Shown here piece after piece: positions 33,942 to 42,658 of a stretch of DNA of 64,000 bases. The position numbers and the translations under genes are program-made. The notes beneath the pieces were generated by a model. The model was not told the DNA's origin. It saw nothing but the letters and a program-made list of their open reading frames with translations, and made no database searches. Within the stretch, counting starts at the first letter, position 1; every line of letters begins with the position of its first letter. This DNA is from Halobacterium rubrum (GTDB taxonomy: Archaea > Halobacteriota > Halobacteria > Halobacteriales > Halobacteriaceae): NCBI RefSeq assembly GCF_021729015.1, contig NZ_JAJQQZ010000002.1:1-64000 (forward strand). The letters run 5' to 3'.

Positions 33942-34793
33942 ATGAGCATCGAGACGCGCGGCCTCCCCCCTGTAGGCCGCCTCACCGAACAGACCACGGC
34001 GTTCGCCGTGCGAACCCTCCAGACGCTCCGCCGCAACGGCGCCGTCCTCTTCTGGGCGGTGGCGTTTCCCGCCGGATTCTACCTGCTGTCGGTGTACCTC
34101 TTCATCGACACCAGCGGCATGCCCGAGGGTGTGGCCAGCGTCGTGAAGGCTACGAACGCCGTCTCCTACGGGACGTTCGCGGCGCTGACCGTCTTCCTGA
34201 ACACGTTCTCGCAGTCGCTGGTCGCCGACGTCGAGGACGGCCGGTACGCCCAGTTCCGGGCGCTCCCGGTGGTCCCCGCCGCCGACTTCCTCGGGCGGTT
34301 CGCCGCCGCTTACCTGTTCGCCGTCGCCGCCGTCCTCGCCGTGCTCGGCGTCGGCGCCGCCACCGGTGCCGAGTACGCGCTCCGGTCGGCGCTCTCCGTG
34401 CCGATTGCGCTGCTGGGCCTACTGGCGCTCGGGCTGTTCGCCGCGAGCGTCGCCGTCGTCCTCGTCGCCGCCGTCCCGGACGCGAAGTTCGCGAGCATCG
34501 TCGCGGTCAGCGTCGTCATGCTCGCGTTCTTCCTCACCGGCTACAACGGCGTCCAGCCCGGGATGCTCGCCGGCGCAGCCGACTTCGTCAACGTCGTGCC
34601 GAACGCGCTGGCGACCCGGCTGGCTGTCCACCACGTCGTCCCCGTCGGGGACTGGACGCGCGCTGGCCTCGCAGCGCCCGGAGCGCCGACCGGCACTGGC
34701 CACCTCGCATTGCTCGCCGGCTACGCCGTCGCCGGCCTCGGACTGGCGGTCGTCGCCACGCGCCGCTCGCTCTACCGGGGTGAGGTCCAGTGA
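33942..34793 (+). CDS. ABC-2 type transporter permease
   Basis: 283 aa, start at ATG 33942 (MSIETRGLPPVG). Six hydrophobic segments are seen, the first at ~37-57 (FWAVAFPAGFYLLSVYLF) and the last near the C-terminus (LAGYAVAGLGLAVVA). The segment ALTVFLNTFSQSLVADVEDGRYAQFRALPV is the typical loop of ABC-2 permeases that contacts the ATPase. It works with the overlapping ATPase gene (GTGA) as an exporter of unknown substrate, possibly a peptide, drug or heme-like compound. The promoter palindrome and the linked regulator suggest induction by a ligand. Confidence 0.88.
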   Translation: MSIETRGLPPVGRLTEQTTAFAVRTLQTLRRNGAVLFWAVAFPAGFYLLSVYLFIDTSGMPEGVASVVKATNAVSYGTFAALTVFLNTFSQSLVADVEDGRYAQFRALPVVPAADFLGRFAAAYLFAVAAVLAVLGVGAATGAEYALRSALSVPIALLGLLALGLFAASVAVVLVAAVPDAKFASIVAVSVVMLAFFLTGYNGVQPGMLAGAADFVNVVPNALATRLAVHHVVPVGDWTRAGLAAPGAPTGTGHLALLAGYAVAGLGLAVVATRRSLYRGEVQ

Positions 34794-35680
34794 GCGCCGA
34801 CCAGCCCGTCCTCGAGGCCCGGAACGTCCGCAAGGAGTTCGGAGACGACGGCGTCCTCGACGGCGTCGACCTCACCGTCTCGAAGAACGAAGTGCTGTTG
34901 CTGATGGGGCCCAACGGCACCGGGAAGACGGTGTTGCTGTCGTGTCTCGCCGGCGCGATCGAACCGACCGACGGCTCCATCTCCGTGTTCGGGACGCCGG
35001 TCGCCGAGGACGGCGGCCACAGCCTCTCGTTGCTGTTGCAGGGCGGCGCCAGCGTGGACACCCTCTCCGGCAGCGAGACCGCCGCGTTCTACGCCCGCCT
35101 CCACCCCGAGTTCACGGACCGCTGGCGGGAGTACGTCGACGACCTCGGGCTCGCCGGCGACCTCGACAAGCGCACCAAGCACTACTCGGAGGGCATGAAG
35201 CGCAAGCTCGAGCTCTCGCTGGCGCTGTCCGTCGACGCGCCGCTGTACCTCCTCGACGAGCCGACCGCCGGCGTCGACCTCTCGATGGTGCAGTCGTTCC
35301 ACCGGGTCGTCCGCGACCGAGTCGACGACGGAGCGACTGTCGTCGCCACGAGCCACCGGCCCGTCGACGCCGACCTCGCCGACCGCGTCGCGTTCGTGGA
35401 CGGCGGCGGCGTGCTCGCGGTCGACACCCCCGACGCACTGCTCGACGGTGTCCCGACCGTCGTCCGTGTCGTCGGTGGCGCGGCCGCCAGCGACGCGCTC
35501 GACCCCCACGTCGTCAGCGAGCCGTTCTACCACGGCGACGAACGCCGCGGGTTCCTCCGCGCGGACGCTACGGTCGACGACGTCCGGGCGGCCGCCGGCG
35601 ACGCGACCGTCGAGACGGTCGAACCGAGTTACACCGACGCGTTCAACTACTACGTCCACGCAGCCCCCGACGATGAGTGA
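34790..35680 (+). CDS. ABC transporter ATP-binding protein
   Basis: 296 aa, GTG start overlapping the permease stop. Walker A is GPNGTGKTVLL (~38-48), the Q-loop SLLLQGGAS, the signature YSEGMKRKLELS (variant of LSGGQ, ~130-141), Walker B LYLLDEPTAGVD and the switch His in ATSHRPVD. The C-terminal ~90 aa (TVVRVVGGAAASD onward) form a regulatory extension common in ABC-2 exporters. It energises the adjacent permease. Overlaps the next gene by 8 nt, so the operon is tightly packed. Confidence 0.92.
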   Translation: MSADQPVLEARNVRKEFGDDGVLDGVDLTVSKNEVLLLMGPNGTGKTVLLSCLAGAIEPTDGSISVFGTPVAEDGGHSLSLLLQGGASVDTLSGSETAAFYARLHPEFTDRWREYVDDLGLAGDLDKRTKHYSEGMKRKLELSLALSVDAPLYLLDEPTAGVDLSMVQSFHRVVRDRVDDGATVVATSHRPVDADLADRVAFVDGGGVLAVDTPDALLDGVPTVVRVVGGAAASDALDPHVVSEPFYHGDERRGFLRADATVDDVRAAAGDATVETVEPSYTDAFNYYVHAAPDDE

Positions 35681-36293
35681 GGAAGACGTCGACCCCCGAC
35701 GCCTCCAGCAGGACCTCGACCGCATCAAGGACGCGATGGGCATCGCCGAGCGCTACGAGGGTGCCCCCGAGCAGTGGCTGCTGTTCGGCGCCCTGGTCGC
35801 CGTCGGGAGCGCAATCTCGCAGGTGCTGTTGTTCGAGCGTGCCGCGGGCTTCTGGTATCCCGTGGTGTGGCTCGGGCTGTTCGGCGCGAGCGGCGTCGTG
35901 CTCTCGCGGCGCTACGACTACTCCTACGGCCCGGGCGCGAACGAACCGAACGTCGGCTTCCAGATTCTCGTCGTCTACTTCGGGTCGTTCGCCACGCAGT
36001 TCGTCGCACGGCCGTTCCTCGCCGAACTGGGCTACCTCGCCGAGAACGCGTTCGTGCTCGGCCTCGTCGCGGTGATGCTCGGGCTGGGCTACCTCGTCGC
36101 CGGCGAGACGCTGAAGGCCTACCGCATCCGCGCCCGGGACCGGTACGCGCTGCACGCAGGCGGCGTCGTCCTGCTCGTCGTCGGTGTCGCCATCCCGAAC
36201 GTCGACGTCCTGCACACGTGGGGCTACGCCGCCTTCGGCGCATCGTACGTGGTTTACGCCGCAGCCTCCTACTGGGTGTTGACTCGACCGTAG
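35673..36293 (+). CDS. Membrane protein of the ABC exporter operon, function unknown
   Basis: 206 aa, start at ATG 35673. A charged N-terminus (EEDVDPRRLQQDLDRIKDAMGIAERYEGAPEQ, residues ~2-33) precedes about five to six hydrophobic segments: WLLFGALVAVGSAISQVLL, WYPVVWLGLFGASGVVL, GFQILVVYFGSFATQFVA, a helix with FVLGLVAVMLGLGYLVAG, and two near the C-terminus. I do not recognise a family with confidence. Overlap with the ATPase gene and 1-nt spacing to the regulator indicate one transcript. It may be a transporter accessory subunit or a membrane sensor for the regulator. Confidence 0.75.
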   Translation: MSEEDVDPRRLQQDLDRIKDAMGIAERYEGAPEQWLLFGALVAVGSAISQVLLFERAAGFWYPVVWLGLFGASGVVLSRRYDYSYGPGANEPNVGFQILVVYFGSFATQFVARPFLAELGYLAENAFVLGLVAVMLGLGYLVAGETLKAYRIRARDRYALHAGGVVLLVVGVAIPNVDVLHTWGYAAFGASYVVYAAASYWVLTRP

Positions 36294-36294
36294 G

Positions 36295-36579
36295 ATGGAC
36301 CTCGACAAGCTCGTCCACCAGCCGACCCGGCTCGAACTGTTCGCGTACCTCTACCGGCACGGCGAGTCCAGTTTCGGCGACCTCACTGACGACCTGGACC
36401 TCACCGAGGGGAACCTCTCCAGTCACCTCCAGCGCATGGAGGACGCCGGCGCCGTCGAGGTCCGCAAGGAGTTCGTGGACAAGCGCCCGCACACGACGGC
36501 GGTGCTCACCGAGGACGGCGAATCGATGTTCGAAGAACACGTCCAGACGCTCCAGGGACTCATCGACGACCTGGAGTGA
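36295..36579 (+). CDS. Winged-helix regulator of the ABC exporter operon
   Basis: 94 aa of a single winged helix in the MarR/ArsR (HTH_34-like) group: LVHQPTRLELFAYLYRHGESSFGDL, then LDLTEGNLSSHLQRMEDAGAVEVRKEF with recognition helix NLSSHLQRM, and the wing RPHTTAVLTEDGESMFEEH. Proteins of this type are dimeric repressors next to ABC exporters and respond through direct ligand or partner contact. It starts 1 nt after the membrane protein gene. The perfect palindrome before the operon (33877-33893) is the predicted operator, so negative autoregulation is likely. Confidence 0.88.
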   Translation: MDLDKLVHQPTRLELFAYLYRHGESSFGDLTDDLDLTEGNLSSHLQRMEDAGAVEVRKEFVDKRPHTTAVLTEDGESMFEEHVQTLQGLIDDLE

Positions 36580-36615
36580 GAAAAACCGGGTCGGTCGGCG
36601 GGTCGTTCGACCGGT

Positions 36616-37926
36616 CTACGGTTCGAGGCGGTCGGGGTCCCGCGGGAAGAGGATGGCTTCCTTGATGTTGTCGAGGCCGGCGAGCTGCTGGACGAGGCGG
36701 TCGATGCCCAGCCCGTAGCCGCCGTGGGGCGGGACGCCGTAGCGGAACGCGTCCAGGTAGAACTCGAAGTTCTCCGGCTCGACGCCCTGCTCGCGCATCA
36801 CCGCCTTCAGGCGCTCGATGTCGTGCTCACGCTGGCCGCCGGAGGACAGTTCCTGACCGCGGTACAGGAGGTCGAACTTCCGGGAGGCGATGTCGTCGCC
36901 CTCGACGTCCTGTCGGTAGTAGAACTTCTCGTCCGGGTAGCCGACGACGAAGACTGCGGGGTGCCCCTGTTCCTCGAAGTACTCGCCGAGCAGGCGCTCG
37001 CCCTTCGTGTCGAGGTCGTTGTCGTCCTCCGGCACGTGGTCGTACTCGTCGGCGAGGATGTCGCGGGCCTCCTCGAACGTGATTCGCGGGAAGTCCTCCT
37101 CGGGGACGTCGAGGTCGACGCCCAGCTCCTCGAGTTCGCGCTGGGCGTTCTCGGCGACGTGCCGGATGGTGTGTCGCAGGGACTCCTCCTGGACGTCCAT
37201 CACGTCGTTGTGGTCTTCGATGTAGCCGAGCTCCACGTCGAACATCGCGATCTCGGAGACGTGGCGGGAGGTCCCGAAGTCCTCGGCGCGGAACGCGTGC
37301 CCGACCTCGAACAGCCGGTCGAAGCCCGAGGCGACGAGAATCTGCTTGTAGAGCTGGGGGCTCTGGGAGAGGTACGCCTCCTTGTCGTAGTAGACGACCG
37401 GGAAGAGGTCGGCGCCGCCCTCGGCGCCAGCGGTCGACAGTTCGGGGGTGTCGACTTCCTCGAAGCGGTTGTCGTAGAACCAGTCGGTCATCGCCTGCAT
37501 CGCCTTCGAGCGCAGCGAGAAGACCGCCTTCGTCGACGGCTTCCGCACGTCGAGGTGGCGCTCGTCGAGGCGCGTCGAGAGGTCGGCCTCGACGTCCTTC
37601 GAGATCTCGATCGAGGGGACGTCCGTCGCCTCACTGACGACGGTGAGCTCGGTGGGCGCGAGTTCGACGCCGCCGGGCGCCTGGTCGCTGGCCTCCAGCG
37701 TACCCGTGACCTGAATCACGTCCTCGCTGTCGAGGTTCTCCGCCGTCTCGAAGAGCTCGGGGGTGTCGTCCTCCTTGGCGACGACCTGCAGGCGGCCGGT
37801 GCCGTCCCGCACGATGACGAACAGGATGCCGCCGAGGTCGCGCAGTTCGTGGACGTGGCCGGCGATAGTCGTCTCTTCGCCGTCGTCCTCGGGCGATACG
37901 TCTTCGATGTAGGTTCGTTCGAGCAT
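36616..37926 (-). CDS. aspS: Aspartyl-tRNA synthetase, archaeal type
   Basis: 436 aa class IIb synthetase that charges tRNA-Asp (and in some archaea tRNA-Asn). The N-terminal OB fold (~1-105) has [24 protein letters not shown] in outline ([12 protein letters not shown]). Motif 2 is [15 protein letters not shown], preceded by [10 protein letters not shown], and motif 3 is [15 protein letters not shown]. The compact length without bacterial GAD insert is archaeal/eukaryal. The ATG at 37926 is preceded by a 426-nt gap to the PAPS-reductase-like gene on the same strand. Confidence 0.96.
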   Translation of the reverse strand: MLERTYIEDVSPEDDGEETTIAGHVHELRDLGGILFVIVRDGTGRLQVVAKEDDTPELFETAENLDSEDVIQVTGTLEASDQAPGGVELAPTELTVVSEATDVPSIEISKDVEADLSTRLDERHLDVRKPSTKAVFSLRSKAMQAMTDWFYDNRFEEVDTPELSTAGAEGGADLFPVVYYDKEAYLSQSPQLYKQILVASGFDRLFEVGHAFRAEDFGTSRHVSEIAMFDVELGYIEDHNDVMDVQEESLRHTIRHVAENAQRELEELGVDLDVPEEDFPRITFEEARDILADEYDHVPEDDNDLDTKGERLLGEYFEEQGHPAVFVVGYPDEKFYYRQDVEGDDIASRKFDLLYRGQELSSGGQREHDIERLKAVMREQGVEPENFEFYLDAFRYGVPPHGGYGLGIDRLVQQLAGLDNIKEAILFPRDPDRLEP

Positions 37927-38180
37927 TGGTGTAGTGTCCAGCGGGTGGTGGTTGTCGGCGCGTCGCGACGGCGAGTCCGGTCAGTCGTCGGTAGAATGTC
38001 TGGTGGCCTGCTCACGCAGGCGCATTACTGCCGGCGACACCCCGACCACGACCACAGCGACACCGCGGCTGGCGTCGCGCGATTCGACCGGTGTGTGTCG
38101 CCGTCATCGTCGCTACTGCCGAGTCGTTCGTCCACGTACGTATGATTTGCGAACCTGCGTAGCCGGGAGAAACCGTCACA
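37927..38180. other. Gap upstream of aspS, no gene recognised
   Basis: 254 nt that should include the aspS promoter. Short frames on both strands exist but have no recognisable protein character. No tRNA cloverleaf or RNase P/SRP signature is apparent. CGTATGATTTGCG near 38139 is the only AT-leaning patch. A structured RNA cannot be excluded. Confidence 0.4.
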
Positions 38181-38352
38181 GAGGGAGCATCGACGCGCGA
38201 ACGTAGTGAGCGCGTCGTTCACCGAGCGCTTCGCGCTCGGGCCGACGAACCATCGAGGCCGCGCTGTGCGCGGCCGAGGTGGTGAGGAGGCTTTTTAGCG
38301 TAGCTTTTTGCCAGGGAGCGCGCCGAAGGCGCGCGACCGCAGCAAAAAGGTA
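38181..38352 (-). repeat. Oriented 3' repeat element after the PAPS-reductase-like gene
   Basis: Read on the minus strand from the stop codon: TAGTACC, CTTTTTGC...GCAAAAAGCTACGCTAAAAAGC (38290-38349), then hairpins GGCCGCGC-ACA-GCGCGGCC and CCGAGCGC-GAA-GCGCTCGG, and GTGAACGACGCG...GATGCTCC. A further hairpin GCGCGCC-TTC-GGCGCGC lies inside the first block (38317-38334). This is the same order of blocks as after dnaJ and phoU, and in the same orientation relative to the upstream gene. Confidence 0.75.
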
Positions 38353-39324
38353 CTACATGTAGCCGAGGTCGCGCAGGCGCTCCATCAGGTCTTCTTTGTC
38401 CTGGGCGCGGCCGGCGCGCTCGGTCGTGTTCTCGAGGTCCTGCAGCCATGCGGGTTCTTCGGCGGCCTTGTCCGTGGAGACCTCACTCCCGAGCGAGCGG
38501 AAGCCCTTGAAGTACTTCGGGGAGACGGGGATATCGTCGTGGGTGAGGTCGTTCGGGAGGTCGTCGAAGTCCTGGGGGACGTAGCCGTCGTCCGGGAAGT
38601 CCTCGACGGTCTCGGGGACGACGTAGTACCAGAAGGCGTCCCAGACGGCGGCCTCGTCGAACTGGAGAATCGGCTGGATGCGGTCGTGGGGCGGGTAGAC
38701 GTCGGGGTCGTGGCGCGGGCTGAAGAACGTCTCGTCGGCGCGGGCGTCCTGTTCGTCCCAGCGGATGCCCGACAGGATGCCGTCGACGTCGTGCTCCTCG
38801 AGGGCGTTGTTGAGCGCGACGGTCTTGAGGAGGTGGTTGCCGACGTAGGTGTCCAGCAGGAACGGGAAGGAGTCCTCCTCGTACTCGAGGAGGTTCTCGA
38901 TGTGGTGCTGGTTCTGGTCGTTCAGCTCGCTGATGGGGATGTCGTCGCCGGGTTCGAGGTCGTTGGCGTCGACGTAGTCGCCGACGTCCTCGTTGCGGGC
39001 GTAGACGACCTCGAGGTCCCACTCGTCGGCCCAGCGGTCGACGAAGTCGTGGAGTTCGTCGAAGTGCTGGAAGTGGTCGATGAAGATGGTCTTCGGGACT
39101 TCGAGGTCGAACTTCTCGGCGACCTCCTTCACGAAGTACAGCGTCAGCGTGGAGTCCTTGCCGCCGGTCCACATGATGGCGGGGTTGTCGTACTCTTCGA
39201 GGCCCTCACGCGTGACTTCGATGGCCTTCTCGATTTTCGCTTCGAGCGTCGGGTAGTCGGCGGGGCTCTCGCCCTCACCGTCGCTGTAGTCGACGTCGAG
39301 GTAATCGGGGAAGTCCTCGCTCAT
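38353..39324 (-). CDS. PAPS reductase / ATP-sulfurylase-small-subunit family protein
   Basis: 323 aa, start at ATG 39324 (MSEDFPDYLDVDY). The adenine nucleotide alpha-hydrolase fold has the PP-loop-like IMWTGGKDSTLTLYFVKEV (~50-68), then FIDHFQHFDELHDFV and LSGIRWDEQDARADETFFSPRHD, and the C-terminal DAFWYYV. The family (CysH/CysD-like) activates or reduces sulfate; the catalytic ECGLH Cys motif of true PAPS reductases is not seen, so the exact reaction is uncertain and thiolation chemistry is also possible. A perfect GTGGATATCCAC palindrome lies just upstream of its TATA box. Confidence 0.82.
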   Translation of the reverse strand: MSEDFPDYLDVDYSDGEGESPADYPTLEAKIEKAIEVTREGLEEYDNPAIMWTGGKDSTLTLYFVKEVAEKFDLEVPKTIFIDHFQHFDELHDFVDRWADEWDLEVVYARNEDVGDYVDANDLEPGDDIPISELNDQNQHHIENLLEYEEDSFPFLLDTYVGNHLLKTVALNNALEEHDVDGILSGIRWDEQDARADETFFSPRHDPDVYPPHDRIQPILQFDEAAVWDAFWYYVVPETVEDFPDDGYVPQDFDDLPNDLTHDDIPVSPKYFKGFRSLGSEVSTDKAAEEPAWLQDLENTTERAGRAQDKEDLMERLRDLGYM

Positions 39325-39346
39325 GGCTCGGGCGTCGCTCCGGGAG

Positions 39347-39369
39347 GTTATAGGTTTGTGGATATCCAC
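39347..39369 (-). promoter_or_regulatory. TATA box and perfect 12-bp palindrome before the PAPS-reductase-like gene
   Basis: On the minus strand GTGGATATCCAC (39358-39369) is directly followed by AAACCTATAACC, whose CTATAA (about 39348-39354) is ~25-30 nt before the ATG at 39324. The palindrome thus occupies the BRE-proximal side, where either an activator or a repressor could bind. Confidence 0.55.
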
Positions 39370-39407
39370 CGCCAGCGCGTGTGAGACGGCAACACGCCAC
39401 TTGTCCG

Positions 39408-40412
39408 CTACGGGCTGGGAGTGGGGGCGGCCTTCTGGAGAGCGGTCTCGGCGATGTTGCCGCCGTAGTCCGCGCTCCGGGACAGCGAGTCGACGACGAG
39501 CCCGAGGTGCTGGGCGTGGTGGGCGTCGAGGTCGTGGAGGAGGTCGTCGATCTGGCGGGTCTGGTCGTCGATGTCGCGGACGTCGGCCCGCGCCTGATTG
39601 GCGAGTCGCGTGGCTTCGTCGGGGTCGTCGGCGAACAGGGCGTCCATCGCGGTCTGGATGATGTCGGCGGCGTCGGCCTGCAGCGTCTTCAGGGCGGCGA
39701 CGACCTCCTCGGGGACGTCGTCGTCGAGGTCCTGAGCGGTGGCCGAGATCTTGGCGGCGTGGTCCGCGACGCGTTCGAGCTGGCGGGCGCTGGAGTGGTA
39801 GTCGAACGCGACCTCGCGAGAGACCCCGATCTCCTGGGCGACCGTGGGGGATCGGAGCGCGCCGCGGAAGATGCGGGAGACGACGTACCAGAGGCGGTCG
39901 ACGTCGTCGTCGCGGCTCATCACGTCGCTGGCGGCGTCGGAGTCGCGTGCGGCGAGCGCGTCGACGGCGTCTCCGAGCATGGAGACGGAGATGAGGTGCA
40001 TGCGGCGGACGGCGTTGTGGACGGAGAGCTCCGAGCTGTCCAGCAGGTCCTGGATGACGACGCGCTCGTTGGTCTCTTCGAGGACTTCGAGGCCGACGAG
40101 GCTCTGGGTGGCGTCCCGGATGACACGGCGCTGGTCGGGGTTTATCTGGTCGGCTTCGAGCGCGAGCACGTCGAAGCCGCTGACGTACATCGTCATGACC
40201 GCGCGCATGAGCTCGTCGCCGGTCATGTCGGCAATGTCGAGGGTACCCTCGTCGGTGTCGGCGCCGTCGACGGGCGTCAACAGCAGCGACCCGCTGTCCG
40301 GGTGGAAGCCGACCTCGTCGCCGGCTTCGACGTCGTGGTCGCGCGCCCAGTCTTTCGGGATCGAGACGGTGAACGTAGAGCCACCGGTCACCTGGACCTT
40401 CCGTCGTTCCAT
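39408..40412 (-). CDS. AbrB/SpoVT-PhoU fusion, phosphate-linked regulator
   Basis: 334 aa, start at ATG 40412 (MERRKVQVTGGST). Residues 1-45 form a SpoVT/AbrB swapped-hairpin DNA-binding domain (FTVSIPKDWARDHDVEAGDEV). Residues ~110-325 form two PhoU-like three-helix repeats (LISVSMLGDAVDALAARD, YHSSARQLERVADHAAKISATA, DYGGNIAETAL). Such fusions are common next to archaeal pst operons and are presumed to repress or tune phosphate genes. It is divergent from pstS across a 227-nt region with TATA-like ACATAAAC (plus strand 40434-40441) 22-29 nt before its start. Confidence 0.88.
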   Translation of the reverse strand: MERRKVQVTGGSTFTVSIPKDWARDHDVEAGDEVGFHPDSGSLLLTPVDGADTDEGTLDIADMTGDELMRAVMTMYVSGFDVLALEADQINPDQRRVIRDATQSLVGLEVLEETNERVVIQDLLDSSELSVHNAVRRMHLISVSMLGDAVDALAARDSDAASDVMSRDDDVDRLWYVVSRIFRGALRSPTVAQEIGVSREVAFDYHSSARQLERVADHAAKISATAQDLDDDVPEEVVAALKTLQADAADIIQTAMDALFADDPDEATRLANQARADVRDIDDQTRQIDDLLHDLDAHHAQHLGLVVDSLSRSADYGGNIAETALQKAAPTPSP

Positions 40413-40639
40413 ACGCCACCTATCGCCCCACACAACATAAACCCCACACACTATACATAGGTAGCCGAACGCCAGCCCCAAAAGGTACTTTCAGACCTTC
40501 TTGACCGTCAAAAAGAGACTATATCCGCTCGACTGAGGCGCGTTTTGTGTGCCACTACGAGGATGTGAACGTCTGTATGGGTACGGATATATAGATATAA
40601 TAGCAGGGTATTTATTCGACTCGCGTCGAAGATACGGTG
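40413..40639. promoter_or_regulatory. Divergent promoter region between the AbrB-PhoU gene and pstS
   Basis: 227 nt. For pstS, GTATTTATTC (40608-40617) is the TATA element ~27 nt before the ATG at 40640. An AT-rich block GGATATATAGATATAATAGC (40585-40604) sits directly upstream where a phosphate-response box would lie, and GACTATATCC (about 40517-40526) is a further AT patch. TATA for the minus-strand gene is near 40434. Phosphate control is expected from the genes; the exact box is inference. Confidence 0.55.
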
Positions 40640-41644
40640 ATGTCAAGAGACGACGTCGAACGCGACACTCGCACGCGCCGCCAGGTTCTCGCTGGAGTCG
40701 GGGCCGCAGGGGCAGCGGCGCTGGCGGGCTGTCAGAGTACGGGGGACGGCGAGGGGTCCGGAGACGAGCTCTCGGGCACGATCGACATCGCTGGTAGTTC
40801 CACGGTGTTCCCACTGGCGACCGCGATGTCCGAGGAGTTCAAATCGGAGCACGGCGAGGTCGAGTTCAACATCCAGTCGACGGGGAGTGGCGGCGGTTTC
40901 GCGAACCACTTCTGTCCCGGTAACACGGACTTCAACAACGCCTCCCGAGCCATCCGGGAGCAGGAAGAACAGCAGTGCGCCGACAACGACGTCGAACCCG
41001 TCGAGCTCACGGTCGCGACCGACGCGCTGACCGTCATCGTCAACAACGACCTCGACATCGACTCCATCACGGTCGGCGAACTCCGCCAGATCTGGGCGGC
41101 GGAAGTCGAGACCGAGACGTGGTCGGACGTCAACTCGGATTGGCCGGACGAGCCCCTCGAGCTGTACGGCCCCTCGGACGCGTCCGGCACGTACGACTAC
41201 TTCATCGAGTCCATCCTGCACGCCGGCGACGAGGAGTACAGCCACCTCAGCGGTTACTCCGGCACCGAACAGGACCGCACCATCATCCAGGGCGTCGAGG
41301 GCTCCGAGAACGCCATGGGCTACCTCGGGTACGCGTACTACTCGACGAACAAGGACCGCGTGAAGGCGCTGGCTATCGACGACGGCGACGGCGAACCCGT
41401 CGAGCCGAGCCTCGAGACCGCGCGGAGCGGCGAGTACACCCCGCTCTCGCGGCCACTGTTCACGTACCCCGCGAAGTCATCGCTGACCGAGGAGCACGTC
41501 GCGGAGTTCGCGCGGTTCTGGCTCGAGAACGCCACCAGCGAGGAGCTCGTCGCGGAGAGCGTCGGGTACGTCCCGCTCGGCGAGGACGACCAGCAGGAGC
41601 AACTGGACGCGCTGGAGGCCGCCATCGAGGATGCCGGTAACTAG
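40640..41644 (+). CDS. pstS: Phosphate-binding protein PstS, Tat lipoprotein
   Basis: 334 aa. It begins with a twin-arginine signal (TRTRRQVLAGVG) and a lipobox ALAGC, so it is exported folded and lipid-anchored outside the membrane. Phosphate-binding segments are IDIAGSSTVFPLATAM, STGSGGGFANHFC, FNNASRAI and DASGTYDYF. It captures phosphate for the PstCAB permease. Two in-body Cys (NHFCPGN and QQCADND) may form a disulfide. Start at ATG 40640; a GTG 3 nt earlier is possible. Confidence 0.95.
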   Translation: MSRDDVERDTRTRRQVLAGVGAAGAAALAGCQSTGDGEGSGDELSGTIDIAGSSTVFPLATAMSEEFKSEHGEVEFNIQSTGSGGGFANHFCPGNTDFNNASRAIREQEEQQCADNDVEPVELTVATDALTVIVNNDLDIDSITVGELRQIWAAEVETETWSDVNSDWPDEPLELYGPSDASGTYDYFIESILHAGDEEYSHLSGYSGTEQDRTIIQGVEGSENAMGYLGYAYYSTNKDRVKALAIDDGDGEPVEPSLETARSGEYTPLSRPLFTYPAKSSLTEEHVAEFARFWLENATSEELVAESVGYVPLGEDDQQEQLDALEAAIEDAGN

Positions 41645-41697
41645 CCGCGAACAGCCCAACAAAGAACTTATACGCCCACTGTGACCGAATCAAACCA

Positions 41698-42657
41698 ATG
41701 AGCGGAGACAGTCTCGAGGAGGCGCTGACCACACGCACAGCCAACGCGCCCCCCGAGTTGCTCTCCCGGTCGTTCTTCTTCGTGTGTGCTGCGCTCTCGA
41801 TTGCGACGACCATCGGCCTCATCGTCCTGCTGACGACTGAGGCGGCGAAGTTCTTCTCGTTCTCCGCCCCGCTGGTCGGCGTGACTGGAGAGACAGCGAG
41901 CGTCGTCGAGTTCCTCACCGGGACGAACTGGGGGCCGACCGAGGGGAACTTCGGTGTGCTCTCGCTCGTGTCGGCGACGCTCATGATCATGATCGGGTCG
42001 TCGCTGCTCGCCCTGCCGCTGGGCGTCGGCACGGCCATCTACCTCAGCGAGTACGCCAGCCCGCGCCTGCGCGGCGTTCTGAAGCCCGGGCTCGAGATCC
42101 TCGCCGGCATCCCGACGGTCGTCTACGGCTTCTTCGCCATCATCTACATCACGCCCGCGCTCCAGCCGTTCGTGCCGGGGCTCGGGACGTTCAACATCCT
42201 GTCGGCGTGCATCGTCGTCGGCATCATGATCATCCCGATGGTCGCGTCCATCAGCGAGGACGCGATGTCCGCCGTCCCCGAGTCGCTCCGGCAGGCCGGC
42301 TACGGCATGGGCGCGACGAAGTTCGAGGTGTCGACGGGTATCGTGGTCCCGGCGTCGCTGTCGGGAATCTTCTCGTCGTTCATCCTCGCGCTCTCGCGAG
42401 CCATCGGGGAGACGATGGCCGTCACCATCGCCGCCGGGTCGACCGCCCAGTTCCTGAACGTCCTCAACCCCGCGGCGTACACCGAGCGAGCGCTCCCGAT
42501 GACCGCCGCGATGGTCAAACTCGTCGGCGGCGACGTGACCGGCGGTGGCGTCGCGTACCGGAGCGTGTTCGCAATCGGCATCACCCTCTTCGTCATCACA
42601 CTCGCCATGAACGTCATCAGCGACCTCGTCGCACAGCACTACAGGGAGGAGTACTGA
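41698..42657 (+). CDS. pstC: Phosphate ABC transporter permease PstC
   Basis: 319 aa membrane protein with about six hydrophobic helices. The first (~25-47) contains FVCAALSIATTIGLIVLL; a ~50-residue outside loop follows. The ABC permease EAA motif is GYGMGATKFEVSTGIVVPASLSG (~200-222, centred on GATKFE). LPLGVGTAIYLSEYASPRLRG and IPTVVYGFFAI are typical of PstC. It pairs with PstA to form the channel. Separated from pstS by 53 nt and from pstA by 1 nt. Confidence 0.93.
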   Translation: MSGDSLEEALTTRTANAPPELLSRSFFFVCAALSIATTIGLIVLLTTEAAKFFSFSAPLVGVTGETASVVEFLTGTNWGPTEGNFGVLSLVSATLMIMIGSSLLALPLGVGTAIYLSEYASPRLRGVLKPGLEILAGIPTVVYGFFAIIYITPALQPFVPGLGTFNILSACIVVGIMIIPMVASISEDAMSAVPESLRQAGYGMGATKFEVSTGIVVPASLSGIFSSFILALSRAIGETMAVTIAAGSTAQFLNVLNPAAYTERALPMTAAMVKLVGGDVTGGGVAYRSVFAIGITLFVITLAMNVISDLVAQHYREEY

Positions 42658-42658
42658 G

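Noticed and set aside
37934-38222. Short frames of 65-90 codons on both strands upstream of aspS
   Set aside because: No hydrophobic core pattern, no upstream TATA at the right distance and compositions typical of non-coding GC-rich DNA.
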